DNA of 64,000 nucleotides from Calonectria ilicicola (taxonomy: Eukaryota > Ascomycota > Sordariomycetes > Hypocreales > Nectriaceae). The stretch lies in contig CP085834.1 in NCBI GenBank assembly GCA_020809705.1, positions 3,286,001 through 3,350,000 on the forward strand, given 5' to 3'. The notes below the pieces were generated by a model. That model had not been told where the DNA came from and did no database searches. It worked only from the letters and a program-made list of their open reading frames with translations. A program made the translations under genes and the position numbers. Shown here one piece after another: positions 20,617 through 34,300 of the stretch (within the stretch, counting starts at the first letter, position 1; the number at the start of each line of letters is the position of its first letter).

Positions 20617-21660
20617 ATGACCAGCCAAGCATTCCACCTGTTCCCCGACCTCCCATGGGAACTACGACGCATGATCTGGGAGGCTGCCGTCCACCCCATG
20701 ACTCCCGGCATCCACACCTTCGCCTTGGTCTCCCTCTACGAAAACAGGCACAAGGGAGGTGAGGCCAGCACCAGGCAAAAGGCCCTCCCATTCCACGCAT
20801 CGGGGAGGTACGCCAATTACCTGGCCGTGGTCCCAGAGACCGAGGACGATGCCACGCCCAACAGGTCCGCCTATCTCTGGGACGCAGGCCTCTGGACCGC
20901 CTGCTGGGAGTCCCGCGATGCCATCAAAAGCTGCTTGAACATGGCGCACTGGCATCAAAAGGGCCGCAAGAGCATCGCCGAACTATGGGACGATGCCAAC
21001 GACATGGGCGAAGTGTTGAACAAGCATGCCAACATTTCGACAATCACCGTCGCCCCATCGGTACAAGCAGGCGGCGAAGAATGGCAGCTCGTCGTCCGGC
21101 CGTACCAGGACGCCATCAAACCAACCATCGAGACCATGCGCGACTGGTTGGACAAGTACCGCATCCCCTGGGAGTACGTCCTCGACGACCTCCCCTTCTC
21201 GGCCGACTATAGGGGCCGCGGGTTCGTCAGAAGCGTCGTTGTGGAATACGACGCAAGCTGGCTCCTCGATTGGCCTTTGGGCGGCTTTTCTCGCGCGGAC
21301 ATGTCTCCGCGACACTTTGTGTACAACATGGTGCGCGAGGTTGCTTGGGGCGGGTCAAACTGCTTCATCTGGCTCATCGACCGGGGCGAGTACGAAGAGG
21401 ACGCCTATGGCCAGGTGGAGGGGAGGAGCCCCACGGTATTCCACGACTGCGACGACGAGTACGTGGAAGTGGTTGCGAGATGGAGCCTGGAGGATTGGAA
21501 GTCTGCAGCACGCTTCATTACGGTGGTGGATGACTTTGGGGACTACGGAAGCAGGGATGGGCAGGGATTCTTGCGGGAAGAAGATCGCTGGCATCTTCAC
21601 GCTTGGAATCGCATCGGGGTTCTGCGACCGCGTGGGATGGTGGAGTATCGCGCACCATAG
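20617..21660 (+). CDS. 2EXR-domain protein
   Basis: A single-exon gene of 347 residues. The start, MTSQAFHLFPDLPWELRRMIWEAA in outline, shows the 2EXR signature F-x-x-L-P-x-E-L-R-x-x-I-W within residues 8-22, found at the N-end of a large fungal family of unknown biochemical function, some members of which resemble F-box proteins. The remainder is acidic and Trp-rich, as in the family. Codon use is more GC-rich than in the flanks, which supports a real gene. There is no signal peptide or membrane segment. A GGTACT-type microsatellite follows the stop (about 21686-21731). Confidence 0.8.
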   Translation: MTSQAFHLFPDLPWELRRMIWEAAVHPMTPGIHTFALVSLYENRHKGGEASTRQKALPFHASGRYANYLAVVPETEDDATPNRSAYLWDAGLWTACWESRDAIKSCLNMAHWHQKGRKSIAELWDDANDMGEVLNKHANISTITVAPSVQAGGEEWQLVVRPYQDAIKPTIETMRDWLDKYRIPWEYVLDDLPFSADYRGRGFVRSVVVEYDASWLLDWPLGGFSRADMSPRHFVYNMVREVAWGGSNCFIWLIDRGEYEEDAYGQVEGRSPTVFHDCDDEYVEVVARWSLEDWKSAARFITVVDDFGDYGSRDGQGFLREEDRWHLHAWNRIGVLRPRGMVEYRAP

Positions 21661-23462
21661 AGACATGGGTATCGGCCAGCATATTGGTATTGGTACTGGT
21701 ACTGGTACTGGTACTAATCGTAGTGGTAGTGGTTCTTGAAAAAGCCCCAATATATCCGCTTTTTGTTTTGACACGTAAAAGACAACGGCTCAGTGTACGT
21801 AGGAAATGACAGGGTCGTTGCTGGAAATTGCCCCCGCAACGAGGTGTAGCGATCAGTGTTCATGAGTGTGCGCAGGATGGTCTCTGCGTAGTGGGTTGTT
21901 TGAAAGTGACCCTGGTGACCATCAAACTGGTTTGTGCACGACAGGGTGCAACGACAGGGTTGACCCGACATACCAGGCCTACCATGTAGATCAACCCAAC
22001 CAAAGCTTGGACAGATTGACCCATAGTCAAAAAATGATCGGAGCCATGTTCGCAGAATGTGGGAAGCGTTCAAACAGGGGATGTCAGGATGTCTAGGGTA
22101 GCGATAGTGTCAACCCGGCATCATGTCCAAATCTGTCCACCACAGAATAGCCATAACAAGTCCAGGTATCACAAAAAGCAACAAATTCATCTCTAATATT
22201 ATTATTATGGTACTGTATACTTTTGGTAAAATTCCAAGCTTAATGTGCTCCACATCTTTTTCCAATTGATTAATTCCATATCTCATTGATTGTCACACCG
22301 TTTGCCCTTTCAGTGCAAATCTGGGGGCGTTCAAGCCTCCCTCTGCGTTTCCTTACCACCGCGGTGGGCTCTAGGAGTCCACTAGCATCCTTGGTGCAGA
22401 GCGATGCATTGCAGAGAATCAACGAACAAGCCGCGCTGATTCTCATCGTAGATACTAGACTCATGCTTTTCTTGAACCCGTTCCTCTTGCTCGATGTACG
22501 CTGTTTCCAACCGTTGCCAGTCAACCGATTCCCAAGGTGACCTTTCATCCTATCCCCCGTCCGACACATAATCTTCAATGCGAACCTGGCGTAATCATAT
22601 TTTGCTCAAGGAGCCGCCTGAACATATTGGTAGGGCCTTGGATCTCTCTCCTTTGGACATCCCACGATGCATCTTGAAAGCTTAGTCGTTGGGTATCCGA
22701 AATCTCTTCACATCAAACATCGACAAAACTGAAAATATGGAAACTCTTTTCGGGTACCCAGTCTTGGTCACTATCAAAGGCTGGGTATGACCTTCATTGT
22801 ATGCATCTCGCTGTTTTTGGCCTTGCGGCAAGACCTACTGTTTCCTTCTCTTGCGAGAAGCTGTCCTTTGAAACAAAGGATAGATTGAATGCTGATCAAT
22901 CTTCAATGCGAGGTGGAGCATGGTGAGCTAGCTCATTTCTATCGCTGTGAGCCTCAATCCATTGAAGCGCACGGCTTCTATCCACATCCACATGCTTGCG
23001 GTTGTAGACTTTAGCGAGGCGATCAAGGTAAGGCGTAGCAGGGGCATCGTTTGCCACTGCGCCATAGGCATTCATTAGTAATCCCTGAAAAGGATCAACT
23101 CCGAGTCGAGATCATGGAATATGTCGGTCGTCATAGCAATAGCTATGATAGGAAGATGCAGGTTTTGTGCCCTCCTTGGTTTGGAGAGATAAAATACCCC
23201 CCTGGGCCCGGCCTCCTTGGCCTTTATGGCCTCTATAGCCTTTCCAAAATCATATGTATGCTTAATTTCTAAGCATCAGTTGGTTGTTTGTTGTTTCTTT
23301 TCTTCCTCAAGATATGTATGCTCTGTAATCCCCATACCGGATGCAACGCTAAGAAGAATAGTCCCTTGTACATAGCCGTTATTGAAGAAACGGCCTAATT
23401 TTATGGGCAACATTCTGCTTTTTTTTAGTGTCTTCCATGTGAATTGTGCTGTTGAGGCCAGC

Positions 23463-23695
23463 TGTGAAGCTTTGCGAGAGCTGTGGTAAAGCCGATGACT
23501 CTTGCCCTTCCAGAGTCATCTCTCTGGGTTGCACAATGCACAAGCTTCTATTGTGTTTGGACCTTTTGGTGTTTTGGTTGAGTGGGTCGAAACCTTATAC
23601 CATTGCACATGAAATCACTTCAATTGTCCAGATATCTCCTAAGGCCAGCGTACTTCGGCCTTGTAGTGCATATGCATCAATAAAAAAACTCGATA
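23463..23695 (+). repeat. dispersed repeat, copy B
   Basis: Aligns with 11065-11288 in the same orientation, 12.4 kb away; see copy A. Neither copy shows terminal repeats or a target duplication that I can recognise. Confidence 0.7.
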
Positions 23696-23857
23696 CAGGA
23701 TTTGTACTGTGATCCTCTGGAGCCGAAATGACTTTGTCTTAGGATAGACTAGTCTGTTGGTTTTTGTGCACCGAGTGTCAAACCCTGTGGCTTCGATTGT
23801 GCCGTTGTATTGTGAGCAAAAGTACCCAGATGTGTCATGTCAAGAGCGCGGATTCAA

Positions 23858-24930
23858 ATCTCAACCTGAGTGCAAAGCCTGCTGCTTTTATCTTCCAGTT
23901 CAGATACTTCTTGGTGTGGTACCTGTTGTTTGAGGTACGCTTCGTGAGGAGGAGCGATGGGGTATGGAGCTGCTTCGTTCAATCCTTGTAGTACAAGCCG
24001 ATGGGTCTCGTTCGGTCAATTTGAAGAGTTTGAAGACGTCGGTTGCTGTTCTCAAGCCCCATGGCCAGCTCATCAGATCTCTTAAATTTGTGCCAGTGAG
24101 AAAAGAGGTTTGTGTGGCCATTCTCCTGTTCATGCCATGGCGGCATGGACGAGAAAACTATGTGATAATCAAAGGCATATCCCTGCAATACAGGATTGCT
24201 TTATCACAGCGGCTCTGTCATAAAGAGACTAGTGGGATCTTGTGCAGTGAATGAGAGAGCGTGTTCGATCTTGTGGTCTCTAGCGAAGTGCCATTTCACT
24301 CTGACTAAGGAGTGAATGTGTGACTTCAAGTGTGCAATTAGGAGGAAACAGTAGCCATGTTAAGGATGAAGATTAGAATCTCAACCTAGTTGTAAAGCCT
24401 GCTTCTTTTATCTGTAGGCTCAGGTCCGATTAGAACTACCTCTTTGGCTGCATTCTAGGCTTCCAACATACCCCCGTAGTGTATGAGGGTATCTTTGGCT
24501 AGGTCAACAGCAACACCTTTCGCTCAGTTGTTGTACATGGCTCCTTCATTCTCCCTTTGGCAAGCTGCCAGGTCGATAGGAGGCATTCGGGGCGGTGGGT
24601 ATGTAGTTTGTTTGTTGGTGTCAGGTGTGGTACCAGCTGTTGCTCGAGGTATGTTAACTCTTCGTGAAGAGGAGCGATGTTGGGTGTGTTGTGTGGTGCG
24701 GAGCTCCTGATAGCTGAAGCCACCGTGTTGTTTTTCAAGTCGTTGCAATCATAGCGTGCAAATGGATCAAATGCGTATCGCGACGTTGATCTCGGACAGG
24801 CAGAGGCAGAGGCAGAGGCAGAGGTAGACGAAGTGTGAATTGAGATGTCATCTTGAACGGAAAACCCGCTTCATTTATCTGCAGATTCAGATACCTTTTT
24901 GGCTGCATTTCTAGGTTTTCAAACACCGGC
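23858..24930 (+). repeat. locally repeated segments
   Basis: Three versions of a segment around AAAGCCTGCT[GT]CTTTTATCT occur at about 23858-23920, 24378-24465 and (diverged) 24855-24930. Two versions of a segment with GTGTGGTACC and GAGGAGCGATG occur at about 23915-23975 and 24612-24710. They look like old tandem duplication of non-coding or dead sequence. Confidence 0.5.
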
Positions 24931-26840
24931 TTGACTTGACCCGTTCCAAAATTTGGATAGGTGCTTCGCCTAACCGTATGGAAGCAATGGTATTCTCTAC
25001 CGTTGGCTCTGTAAAAACTTTCGTCCTCACCTACCTCATCAAGCCGCCTAAAATCTCTTTAATATTACCTCGGTGTCTACTCCTGCCTAGTACTAAGCCT
25101 GCATCCATCCATCCCACAGCTTGTGGCGCCGACACCTATACGGCTAATCCCCACTCCGAACCTAAACTGCGTACATGCAATGCACCACTTGAAAGATTGT
25201 CTCCCAGTGGCACTTTTACCTTCAGCACCGCAGAATTTAACTGCTCAAAATGTTCAGTTGATATCTAAAAATAAATAAGTAATGCGAATAAAAATAAAAT
25301 TATCTTTACTTTTATTTATTTATTTTCTATTTTATTTTCGCACCGGGCTCCCGGAAATGGCGGGAAATAAAAGAGAGGGTACAATCTTGAATTGGATCAG
25401 TCCAGAAGGGTATGACTGTCAATGGAGACCATGGTGGGACTGTTTGGTCTTCAGGGATGAGACCGATAGCCAAGTTTGTAGACCCAAAAAATTCTCTATC
25501 TGGGCTGGGGCCGCAGATGCGGAATCAACTGCCGCTTAATCGGGCCAGACAAGGTAGGCCGTTGAACCAAGTGGTTCGCCCCTTTTCCCCTCACGTTCGT
25601 TGCAAGTGGGCGCATGCAGAGATTAAATTCAAAGGGGCAACCTAACGTCAAGGTGCCATCCGTTCTTTGAGTTGTCGACTTTGCCTTTGGGTAGGGAATG
25701 GTTGGCTTGCTGTATCCCTTTGACCTTTGGGGTGGAGAGTAGGGTTAGGAGGCTGGTAGTTGGTTCAGGTGGAGCGGCAAAGTTCAACCATAATATGTCA
25801 ACCTCTAGCCTTTGACCCATTTCCACCCGCTCAAGCGCCTGCAGCGCGGCAAGGATTGTTACGAGGGGACCAATCAGCAGGCATGTTCGCAGTTTGAGAA
25901 TGTCATCTTTCCGCCTTGTATACTCTCGATGGAAATCATCTTATACCTCAATCCACTTTATTCGCGCAGAAATAGTTTGAAGAGGACCATTGAGCTATCC
26001 CCTACGTTAGTTGATTGGGTTGTGCGTGAAGCAGGGACCCACTCACTCTGACCTGTGTGTGCTAAAATTGCAGTGAAACAAAAAGCCAACAGCCTCTGGA
26101 AACATTCAATTGGCCAGATCGAACACGTCCGACAACTACGCGCCGCTCCTCCCCACAACCTCTGATTGGTACATCCACAGTAGCCTCGGATATTTGTCGC
26201 CTACTATTTGTAAGCTCCATCAGCAGAAACCAACGCCCAACATCACTATGGCAACTGATACCTCGGGTACGCTATACACTGTGTGATGTTTCATAAAGCC
26301 AGCAATCAAGATGGGAATCCTTGAGTTAAACGGGACTGCAAACCCATTCGCCCCCGGACCTTGCCGACATGCTGCTTGAACCGAAGCTATGGATTCCAAC
26401 TCCCACGTCTAGCCTCATATTCTTGTATTCTCAAAGTGTCGGTGTTTGTTTGTGTATTGAAAATAAGGTCGCATTTAAAGTAAGCGCCAAATTAGACCCT
26501 GATCAACTTGTGCTTCAAACCGAACACTAGATCCGCGGCGGTCAGGGCTGCTCCCACTCCATAAATGCCTCGGTCACTTTTGGCATCTGCGATTGAGCGT
26601 TGCAAATCAGCCAAAGTTCAATGACGAATGTGGCTTATCAGAACACCACGCCCTCATTGCAGGTCCTGGCATTACTTTTCAGATGAAGCGGGGTCATAGA
26701 GAATGTGATACGCGGCCATAAATGGGGGCGTGATCCTCCATGTTGTGGGAAAGATGTGCCTTCAATCAATTTTGATCGTAAATTTGGTCATCTGATCAAT
26801 ATTCCATCTAGTCACTATCACGGCGACCCACGATACCATT

Positions 26841-28357
26841 ATGATCGATAAAAATCCGACCTCTTCGGTCTTGTCGGCGAAGGAGGGTCAGACAGCTCCT
26901 ACGGTTGAATATGAAGAGCATGGCGGTGTTAAAATGGAGGGTTTGGATGAGACCATCGACTCACATGAACTATCTAACGCGATACGAAAAATTGATATCG
27001 TGGTTCTGCCAATAATGACCCTTGTTCTCGCTGTCTGCTACATTGATCGTGCCAACATGGGTCTTGCTGCTGTAGCAGGCATGTCAGAAGAGCTCGGATT
27101 CAAGGGCTATGACTTTTCCATCTCCCTGCTAGTTTTCTTCCCCGGGTATGCATTGTTTGTTATCCCCAGCAACTATATTCTTCATAGAGTTTCAGTTCGC
27201 TATTGGCTTACATTCCTCTCATTCGCCTTTGGTCTCTTCACAGTGGGATCCGGTCTTGTTCGCAACAAGGCCGGCCTACTTGCCATGCGTCTATTATTAG
27301 GCATGTGTGAAGCAGGGTGTGTATTAAGAACTGTGTTGCGGGGAATCTTATCTGACATGAAGCTAACGTGCGTAGTGTTTACCCAACCATCATCATGGTC
27401 GTAAGCTCATGGTATCCTCGCTACTATTTTGGAAAGCGAATGGCCATTGTTGGTTGTGGGGCCTCTCTCATTGCCTCTCTCGGCGGCGTGGTTGCGTATG
27501 CATTCTCACGCATCAACACTCCCAATTACGCTGGGTGGCGCTGGATATTCATTCTCGACGGTGCAATAACTATTGTTGCGGCATTTGGAGCCTTCTTCGC
27601 GATCGATGAGTATCCCGAAAAGTCAAGATTCCTAACACAGACACAGCGGGATATCGCCATCAAGCTGATTGCACAGGATCGTCAGGAACACAATGATGAA
27701 GAATTGACAGTCAAGTTTGTGGTGCGCAGCCTTGGTGACTGGAAAATCTGGGTCACCGGCACAATGTACATGCTATGCGTCTCTACTACTTATGGCTTGG
27801 CCTACTTCATCCCTTTAATTCTGAATGGTCAGATGGGCTTCAGTGGAGCGCTCAGTCAGCTCCTATCTACCCCTCCGTATTTCTATACCACTATTCTTGC
27901 CGTTGGTGTTTCATGGATTTCGGACAGGATTCGCATTCGATCACCATTCATCATCTTCCTCGCACTCAATGTAATCCTGGGGATCACATTAACGCGATGG
28001 GGACCTAACACAGGTTCTCAATACCTAGGCCTATTTTTCGCCTTTGAGGGCACATTGGCCAACGGACCCATGATTATTGTCTTTGCTCAAAACAATTCGC
28101 CGACGCGAGCAAAACGCAGCGTCAATTCAGGGCTGCAATTGACCCTTGGTGCAGTAGGAGGTATCATTGGCTCCACTGTATTTAGGTCACAAGATGCCCC
28201 GACATACACGCCAGGGGTAATTGTAGTGCTTTGCGGTGCCTTTGCAATCATTGGTTTTAGCTGCCTACTCGCCTGGGAGTTTGGACGCTTGAACCGGCTC
28301 TCTAGAGAGAGGGGTGTTGTTTTGGAAGGACAGGAAGGTTTTGTTTATACAACTTGA
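26841..28357 (+). CDS. MFS transporter, allantoate permease / anion:cation symporter type
   Basis: Two exons, 26841-27316 and 27376-28357, flank a 59-nt intron (GTGTGT donor, GCTAAC branch, CGTAG acceptor); the product is 485 residues. After a soluble N-terminus of about 55 residues (IRKIDIVVLP then YIDRANMG) come about twelve membrane segments. The features fit the Dal5-like anion:cation symporter family of the major facilitator superfamily: D-R-x-N-x-G after segment 1, R-L-L-L-G-M-C-E-A-G in segment 4, and W-R-W-I-F in segment 5. These proton symporters import organic anions such as allantoate, vitamins or carboxylates at the plasma membrane; the substrate is not predictable. The gene is complete, with no truncation, and lies beside the RIP-destroyed transposon. 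Confidence 0.9.
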
Positions 28358-29161
28358 TGAAGAATCCGACCACTAAATGCAATCGAAATTGACTATAGCT
28401 TGACGTAATTCGCTGTCCTGACCTGATATTCGCTAATCTTGTCCTCGGGTGGGGCATATTGGTGAGACACAATTTTGCCAACGACTGCAACGGTCAGTAA
28501 TTAGCCTAGTTGCCAAGGTAATTTACACACCTCGGCAACCAAAAAGCTCAACGATGTCAGCCATTTAGAAATATATTTTGTGTGGTTACATCTGCCACCC
28601 ATGGCTACCTGTGTAATCTTTTACCTTGTGACCCCTGGGACAAGAACTTAAATCCCTGACCTTTTGGCTCTTTGGCCTACTGTACAACATGAAGCTTAAA
28701 TGTAAGAAACAATTTGTGGTTTTCTCGAAGCTCTAGAAGGGATCGTTGTGTCACAATCCTAGTCTAGTGCCTAAATGGCCAACTCTATCAAACTATTTAG
28801 GACTCCACAACCTATCAAGTGGCGAGGTAAAATAGCTGGAATGAAACTCGCAAACTCAATCAGCCTGTCGCTAGCGTAGCCAAAGTGGATGTTGACTAGC
28901 AAAGAAAGAAGTTCGACCTAGGTCCATGAGTATTCGAGTTTGGTATCTACATGAATGAAGAAAAACCAGCAAATATTAAAGATGTCAGAAATGGAAAACT
29001 AAGGGATATCATGACTGGTCGTCTACTTGCATTTTCCGCATTGGCAAAAGTTTGTGACGCAGGATACTAAATCTCACGTTAACCCGGACCGAGGCCTCCA
29101 CAATGTCGCTTGGGTCTCGGCCTCAGCAGATGGGCTCAGATAGACAGGCAATAGATGCTAT
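28358..29161. other. intergenic, left flank of the retrotransposon
   Basis: No gene seen. Ends in GCTAT (29157-29161), the left target-site duplication of the LTR element. CGGACCGAGGCCT at 29085-29097 is the exact inverse of 35914-35926 on the far side. Confidence 0.5.
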
Positions 29162-29336
29162 TATCACACTTTGGTCATTGGGTCATAACAAGAGATTGAA
29201 AGAGCCTTAATTCCTATGAAATAAAGAGCAGTCAACTATGTGTTTTATAGCTAGGTCTAGCCCCAATTGGCTGTGAGGCTACGACAATGTATTGAGGCTG
29301 TGAGGCTATTGAGGCTAGTTATAACTAGTCTTTACA
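29162..29336 (+). repeat. left LTR, 175 bp
   Basis: Direct repeat of 35644-35818, sharing long blocks such as TTTTATAGCTAGGTCTAGCC. The left copy carries more G-to-A/C-to-T changes in its 3' half, the right copy in its 5' half. Confidence 0.85.
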
Positions 29337-31167
29337 TACCTCTCATTCTATAGTTTATTATTTTGAATTATTAAATATTATAAATAGTTTTATTTTTATT
29401 ATTATAATTTTATATAAATAAATATAATAATTAAAATTATTTTTTAAAATAATATTTTAGAAATAATTATAAAGTTATATTTTTTAAAATATAAGAAATT
29501 TAATTTTAAATAATATTTATAATTTAATATAATTAAAGTTTATAAATATTATAATTTTTTATATTTATAATTTTTTTTTTTTTATTTTTAATTTTAATAT
29601 AATAATTTAAAACTTTTTTCTTTTATTTATAAATATATATAATAATTTTATTTATATTTATTAATATTATATTTTAATTTATTATTATTTATTTTTAATA
29701 TATTATTATTAAAAAATTTAATTTTAAATTAATATAAACTTTTTTATTATTTACTTTTAAATATATATTTATAAGTATTTTTATATTTACTTTCTATATT
29801 TTATATAATTAATTTATATTTTATAATATACTTAGATTATTAAGCCTAGAACTTCTAGTTCTTATACTTTAAACTTTTCTTCTTATATTTAATTTTTAAT
29901 TTTTAATATTTTAAAAGTATTATTTAATTTATTTTATAAAAATTATTTATATTTTATTATTAATTTATAAATAATTATTAAATATTTATATTTTTAATAT
30001 ATTATTTTATTATTATTTTAAATAATAAAAAATATTAAATAAATAAATATTATTTAATTTATTTAAAGCTTTATATTAATTAATTATATAAATAATAATT
30101 TATATAAAGTATATTTTTTATTTACTTATAAAAATATTAAATAAAAGTTTTAAATTCTTTAAATAAGATAATAGTAAGATAATTATTTAAAAAGTAAGTA
30201 AAAGAAAGTTCTAGGGTATTATTAATAATTTAAAAAAGTAATATTTATATATTTATATTTTATTTAATAAGTTTATAAATATTATTATTATTTAAAATAT
30301 ATTTAAAAAGTAATATAATATATAATTTAATAATTTTAAATATTATTTAAAAAAAGCTAAAATAAGCTTAATTTAATAAATTATTTTTTTTATATATTAT
30401 TTTTATTTTATTTAATTAAAATCTATTATATTTAATAATATTTAAAATTACTTAAAATACTACTATAATAATATTTTAATAAGCCTATTAGTAGATATTT
30501 ATCTTATTTCTAGATAAATTATCTTAAAGGAGCTTTTTTATACTTTTAATATAATTATATATTTATAATATTAATATATTATAGTTAAGTTATTATTTAG
30601 CTATCTTTTTTAATAATAAATTATATAATTTAAAGATTATTATATTATAAGTTTTAGTCTATCTTTAAATTAAAGTATATTTTATTAAAAAGGTATTTTA
30701 AATTAATTATTTTCTTTATAATATATTTTAAAGTAAGTATTTCTACCTTTATTATTAATATTATTATAATAGCTTAGTAGGTGGCCTTCTATATAATTAA
30801 TTTACTAAATAAGTTTATTATATAATCTTATAAAGATTTTTATATTTTAGGATTATTAATAAAAGAGGTATTATTAGTGATTATTATAGCCTATAATTCA
30901 TTGCTTTAATTATATTAAATTATAAGGCCTTATATTATAAAAAGATATTAAATAATTTAATTAATAGTATTTTAATATTTTTAATTTAGATTAGTAAGAA
31001 AATAGGATAATAATAATACTATAAATATAAGATCCAGTTTAATTATTATTATTATATATAATAAAGAATTAACTTTTTTTAATATATCTTTATTTCTTAT
31101 ATAATTACTTAATCTTACCTTTTAGCTAGCTTTATTATTAAAATTAATATATTAAGGTAAGTATTTA

Positions 31168-31302
31168 TGTTATGACCTGGCCTGCGGGCACAGGGCTTAC
31201 AGGGCTCTTAGGTGCTGTTAGGTGCTGCGATAATTGCCGCAATAGCAGTTATTGACCAATCTTTTGCCCTATGGTACAGCGGTCAACAGCACAGCCGTTA
31301 CA
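31168..31302 (+). mobile_element. solo-LTR-like 135-bp insertion, not RIP-mutated
   Basis: A GC-balanced island inside the A/T desert. It begins TGTTATGACC, ends CCGTTACA (TG...CA ends), and is flanked by the 5-bp duplication ATTTA (31163-31167 and 31303-31307). This fits a solo LTR or a short LTR-type element that inserted after the host element was mutated, or that was too short to trigger RIP. Confidence 0.75.
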
Positions 31303-34300
31303 ATTTATAATATTTAATTTAAATTTTATAGTTATTTTCTTAATATATAAATTATAAAATAGATATATTTTATACTTTATATAATCTTAAATTATCTTTA
31401 TATTTAAAAACTATTATATATTATCTTTATCTAAGGTTTTATATATTTTTTTAATATCTTTTATTATTTTTAATATTATAAATATATTATTCTTATAATA
31501 TAATATTAAAATATTATTTATAAAGAATATAATAAATATATTATAAGCTTTAATATAAAATAAGTAAGGCTCTTCTAAACTAGCTTCTATTTTTAACTTC
31601 TTAAGGGTTAAAGTAAACTTATTAAATTATAACTAGGGCAAGTTCTTAAAATTATATAAAGCTTAATTTAGCTTTATATACTTATTTAATTACTTAAATT
31701 TATTTAATAATTTATATATAATTAATATATTATTTTTACTTTTTATTATATTAATAAAAATATTAATAATATTAAATTATTTAATTTTTAAATTAAATTA
31801 AATAATTAAAATAATAATTATATAAAATAATTATATTATAAGTATTATAATATATATACTTTTAATTATAAAGTTTTTCTATAAATTATCTTAAATATAT
31901 AATCTTATCTTATATTATTTAAAATATCTATTTTAATTAAATTTATAAATAAAGATTTATTTAAGTAATAATAATTTAATTTATATCTTTATATACTTTA
32001 TTTCTCTTTATATTCCCTTTTTAATTAAGATTCTAACCTTTTAATATATTACTTAAATAAATAGCTTATTTAATAAATATTTTATTATCTTTTTTAATTT
32101 TATAAGGGCTTAAGAAGATTATTTTAATATAATTTAAAGCAATTTAATATTATACTAATCTAAGTAACTTCCTTTTATTTTACTATTTTTATAAATATTA
32201 TAAATATAATTTAAATACTTTTAAGATTTATATAATTTATTTTATAATAATTAATTATAAAGAAATTTAATATTAAATCCTTATTATAATCTTATTATAT
32301 TAAAATCCTTTAGTTCTACCTTATATTACTTTTTTAAGCTTAATAATAGTATATTTATATATTTATAAATATTTAAATAATTAATTAACCTTATTTTTAA
32401 TCTTTATTTCTTTTATATATAAATTTTAACTTCTATTCCTAATTTTATAATATATTAATATTAATAATAATTATAAGCTTTAATAATTTAGATAGTAGTA
32501 TAATTACTACTTCCTTTACTATCTTATTTATTAATTAGTTTATTATTTACTTTAATTATTCTAATTACTTATTTATTATCTTAGGTATATATACTCTTAA
32601 ACTTATAAATTATTTTATTAATAATTAATTTATTATATTTATCTTTATTTATTATATTTAATTTATACTTTATTAAATTTTTATTATACTTTTTAAATAT
32701 ATATTTTTTAATTTTAAAATTTATTTTAATATTTAAAATTTTATAAATATTTAATTAAATATATATTTAATATTTTTTATTATATTTTAAGTAATTATTT
32801 TTATACTTATAGATATCTTTACCCCTAAGTTTAAATTTATAAATATTAATTCTTATAAAGATCCTTTATATATTATTTTATTATTAATTTTCTTTTTAAT
32901 TTAAAAAGCCTAATCTTTAAATTAAATAATTATATATTTAATTAAATTTAATTTATTTAGTTTATAATTAATATACTTATTAAATTATATATTTTAAATT
33001 ATAATAATCTTTATAAATTAAGGTATTTATATATAATATATATTATAAGTTATATATTCTACTAAATACCTTATATAGCCTCTAGAGCTAACTTTCATAT
33101 CTTTTTTTATTAACCCAATACCTTACCTTTAATTAAAAAATAAATATAATAATTATATATATATATATTATTCTAATTAAGCTTTAAATTAACTATAAGC
33201 TCTTTTATTAATAAAGAAGTATAATACTTAAACTATATATCTAATTTCTTAAATAAAAATATCCAATTTCTTATTTTTAAAGATAATATATTAAATAAAT
33301 ATATAATTATTTTAATACTCTTTAATTATAATTTTATTAAAAATTTTACTTTATTAAATATTATATTAAATTTATTTATTACTTTTTAATCTATATATTT
33401 AATAATATTATTTAATTTATAGATCTTTAGTAGAAAAAGCTTTAAATCTATATCTTATTTATATACTTATTTTTAATATTTAATTAAATCTTTAATTATA
33501 ATAATAATAATTTTATTATTATACCTAATAATATATATTAAAAAATTAAATTATCTTCTAATTTAATTTTTAAATTAAAATAATTTATTAAATATAATAA
33601 TTTTTTACTTATTAATAATAGATTATATATAAAATATATTATTATATTTATCTTTTATAATTAAAAGCTAATTAAAGCTATTATATTCTTTAAAGTAATC
33701 TTATAAGTTCTAATAAATATACTAAAATAATCTTAATAAATAATAATCTAATTACTTATATAATATAACTTAATTTATATATATTTAAGTATAGGTCTTA
33801 TAATCTATTCTTATAGTTCCTTTAATTTACATATTACAACCTCTTCTTACTAGCTTTCTTAATATTATAGTTTTAAGATATTTTACTTATTTATATTATA
33901 GCTCTTTAGTATTCTTTTTTAATTTTAAGGGATTTTTTAAAGATTTAAATTAATAAATAAAGTTTTATTTTTTTTATTTTAGTATAATAATAATTAATTA
34001 AATATTTATATTATTAATTAAAATTATATTATTAAATATTAATTAATTTAATAAATAAATAAAAATTAGTTTATATTAAAGAATTATTATATTATATATA
34101 TATTTATATTTAATTAAAAAGATATTTTATTTTAAATTTTTAAAATATAAAGAATAATTAAAGTTATAATATTAAATTTTAATTTTTTTAAATAAATTTT
34201 TAATATAATATTAATATAAAATCTTTTTATTATAATAATATTATTAAACTCTAGATTAATTATATAAGCATTAATTAAATCTTTAAATAGGTTCTTTAGT

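Larger units (their letters stand above)
21661..26840. other. 5.2-kb gene-poor stretch with duplications
   Basis: No convincing gene. It contains a GGTACT-like microsatellite at about 21686-21731, dispersed repeat copy B (23463-23695), locally repeated segments (about 23858-23975, 24378-24465, 24612-24710, 24855-24930), a GGCAGA hexamer array at about 24798-24823, and AT-rich opposed runs at 25267-25278 and 25316-25326. At 26248 ATGGCAACTGATACCTCG followed by GTACGC resembles an orphan first exon but has no partner. The last part is the promoter of the MFS gene. Confidence 0.5.

Noticed and set aside
26248..26266. ATG GCA ACT GAT ACC TCG followed by GTACGC, like a first exon
   Set aside because: No downstream exon could be joined; the next gene (MFS) has its own start and leader.
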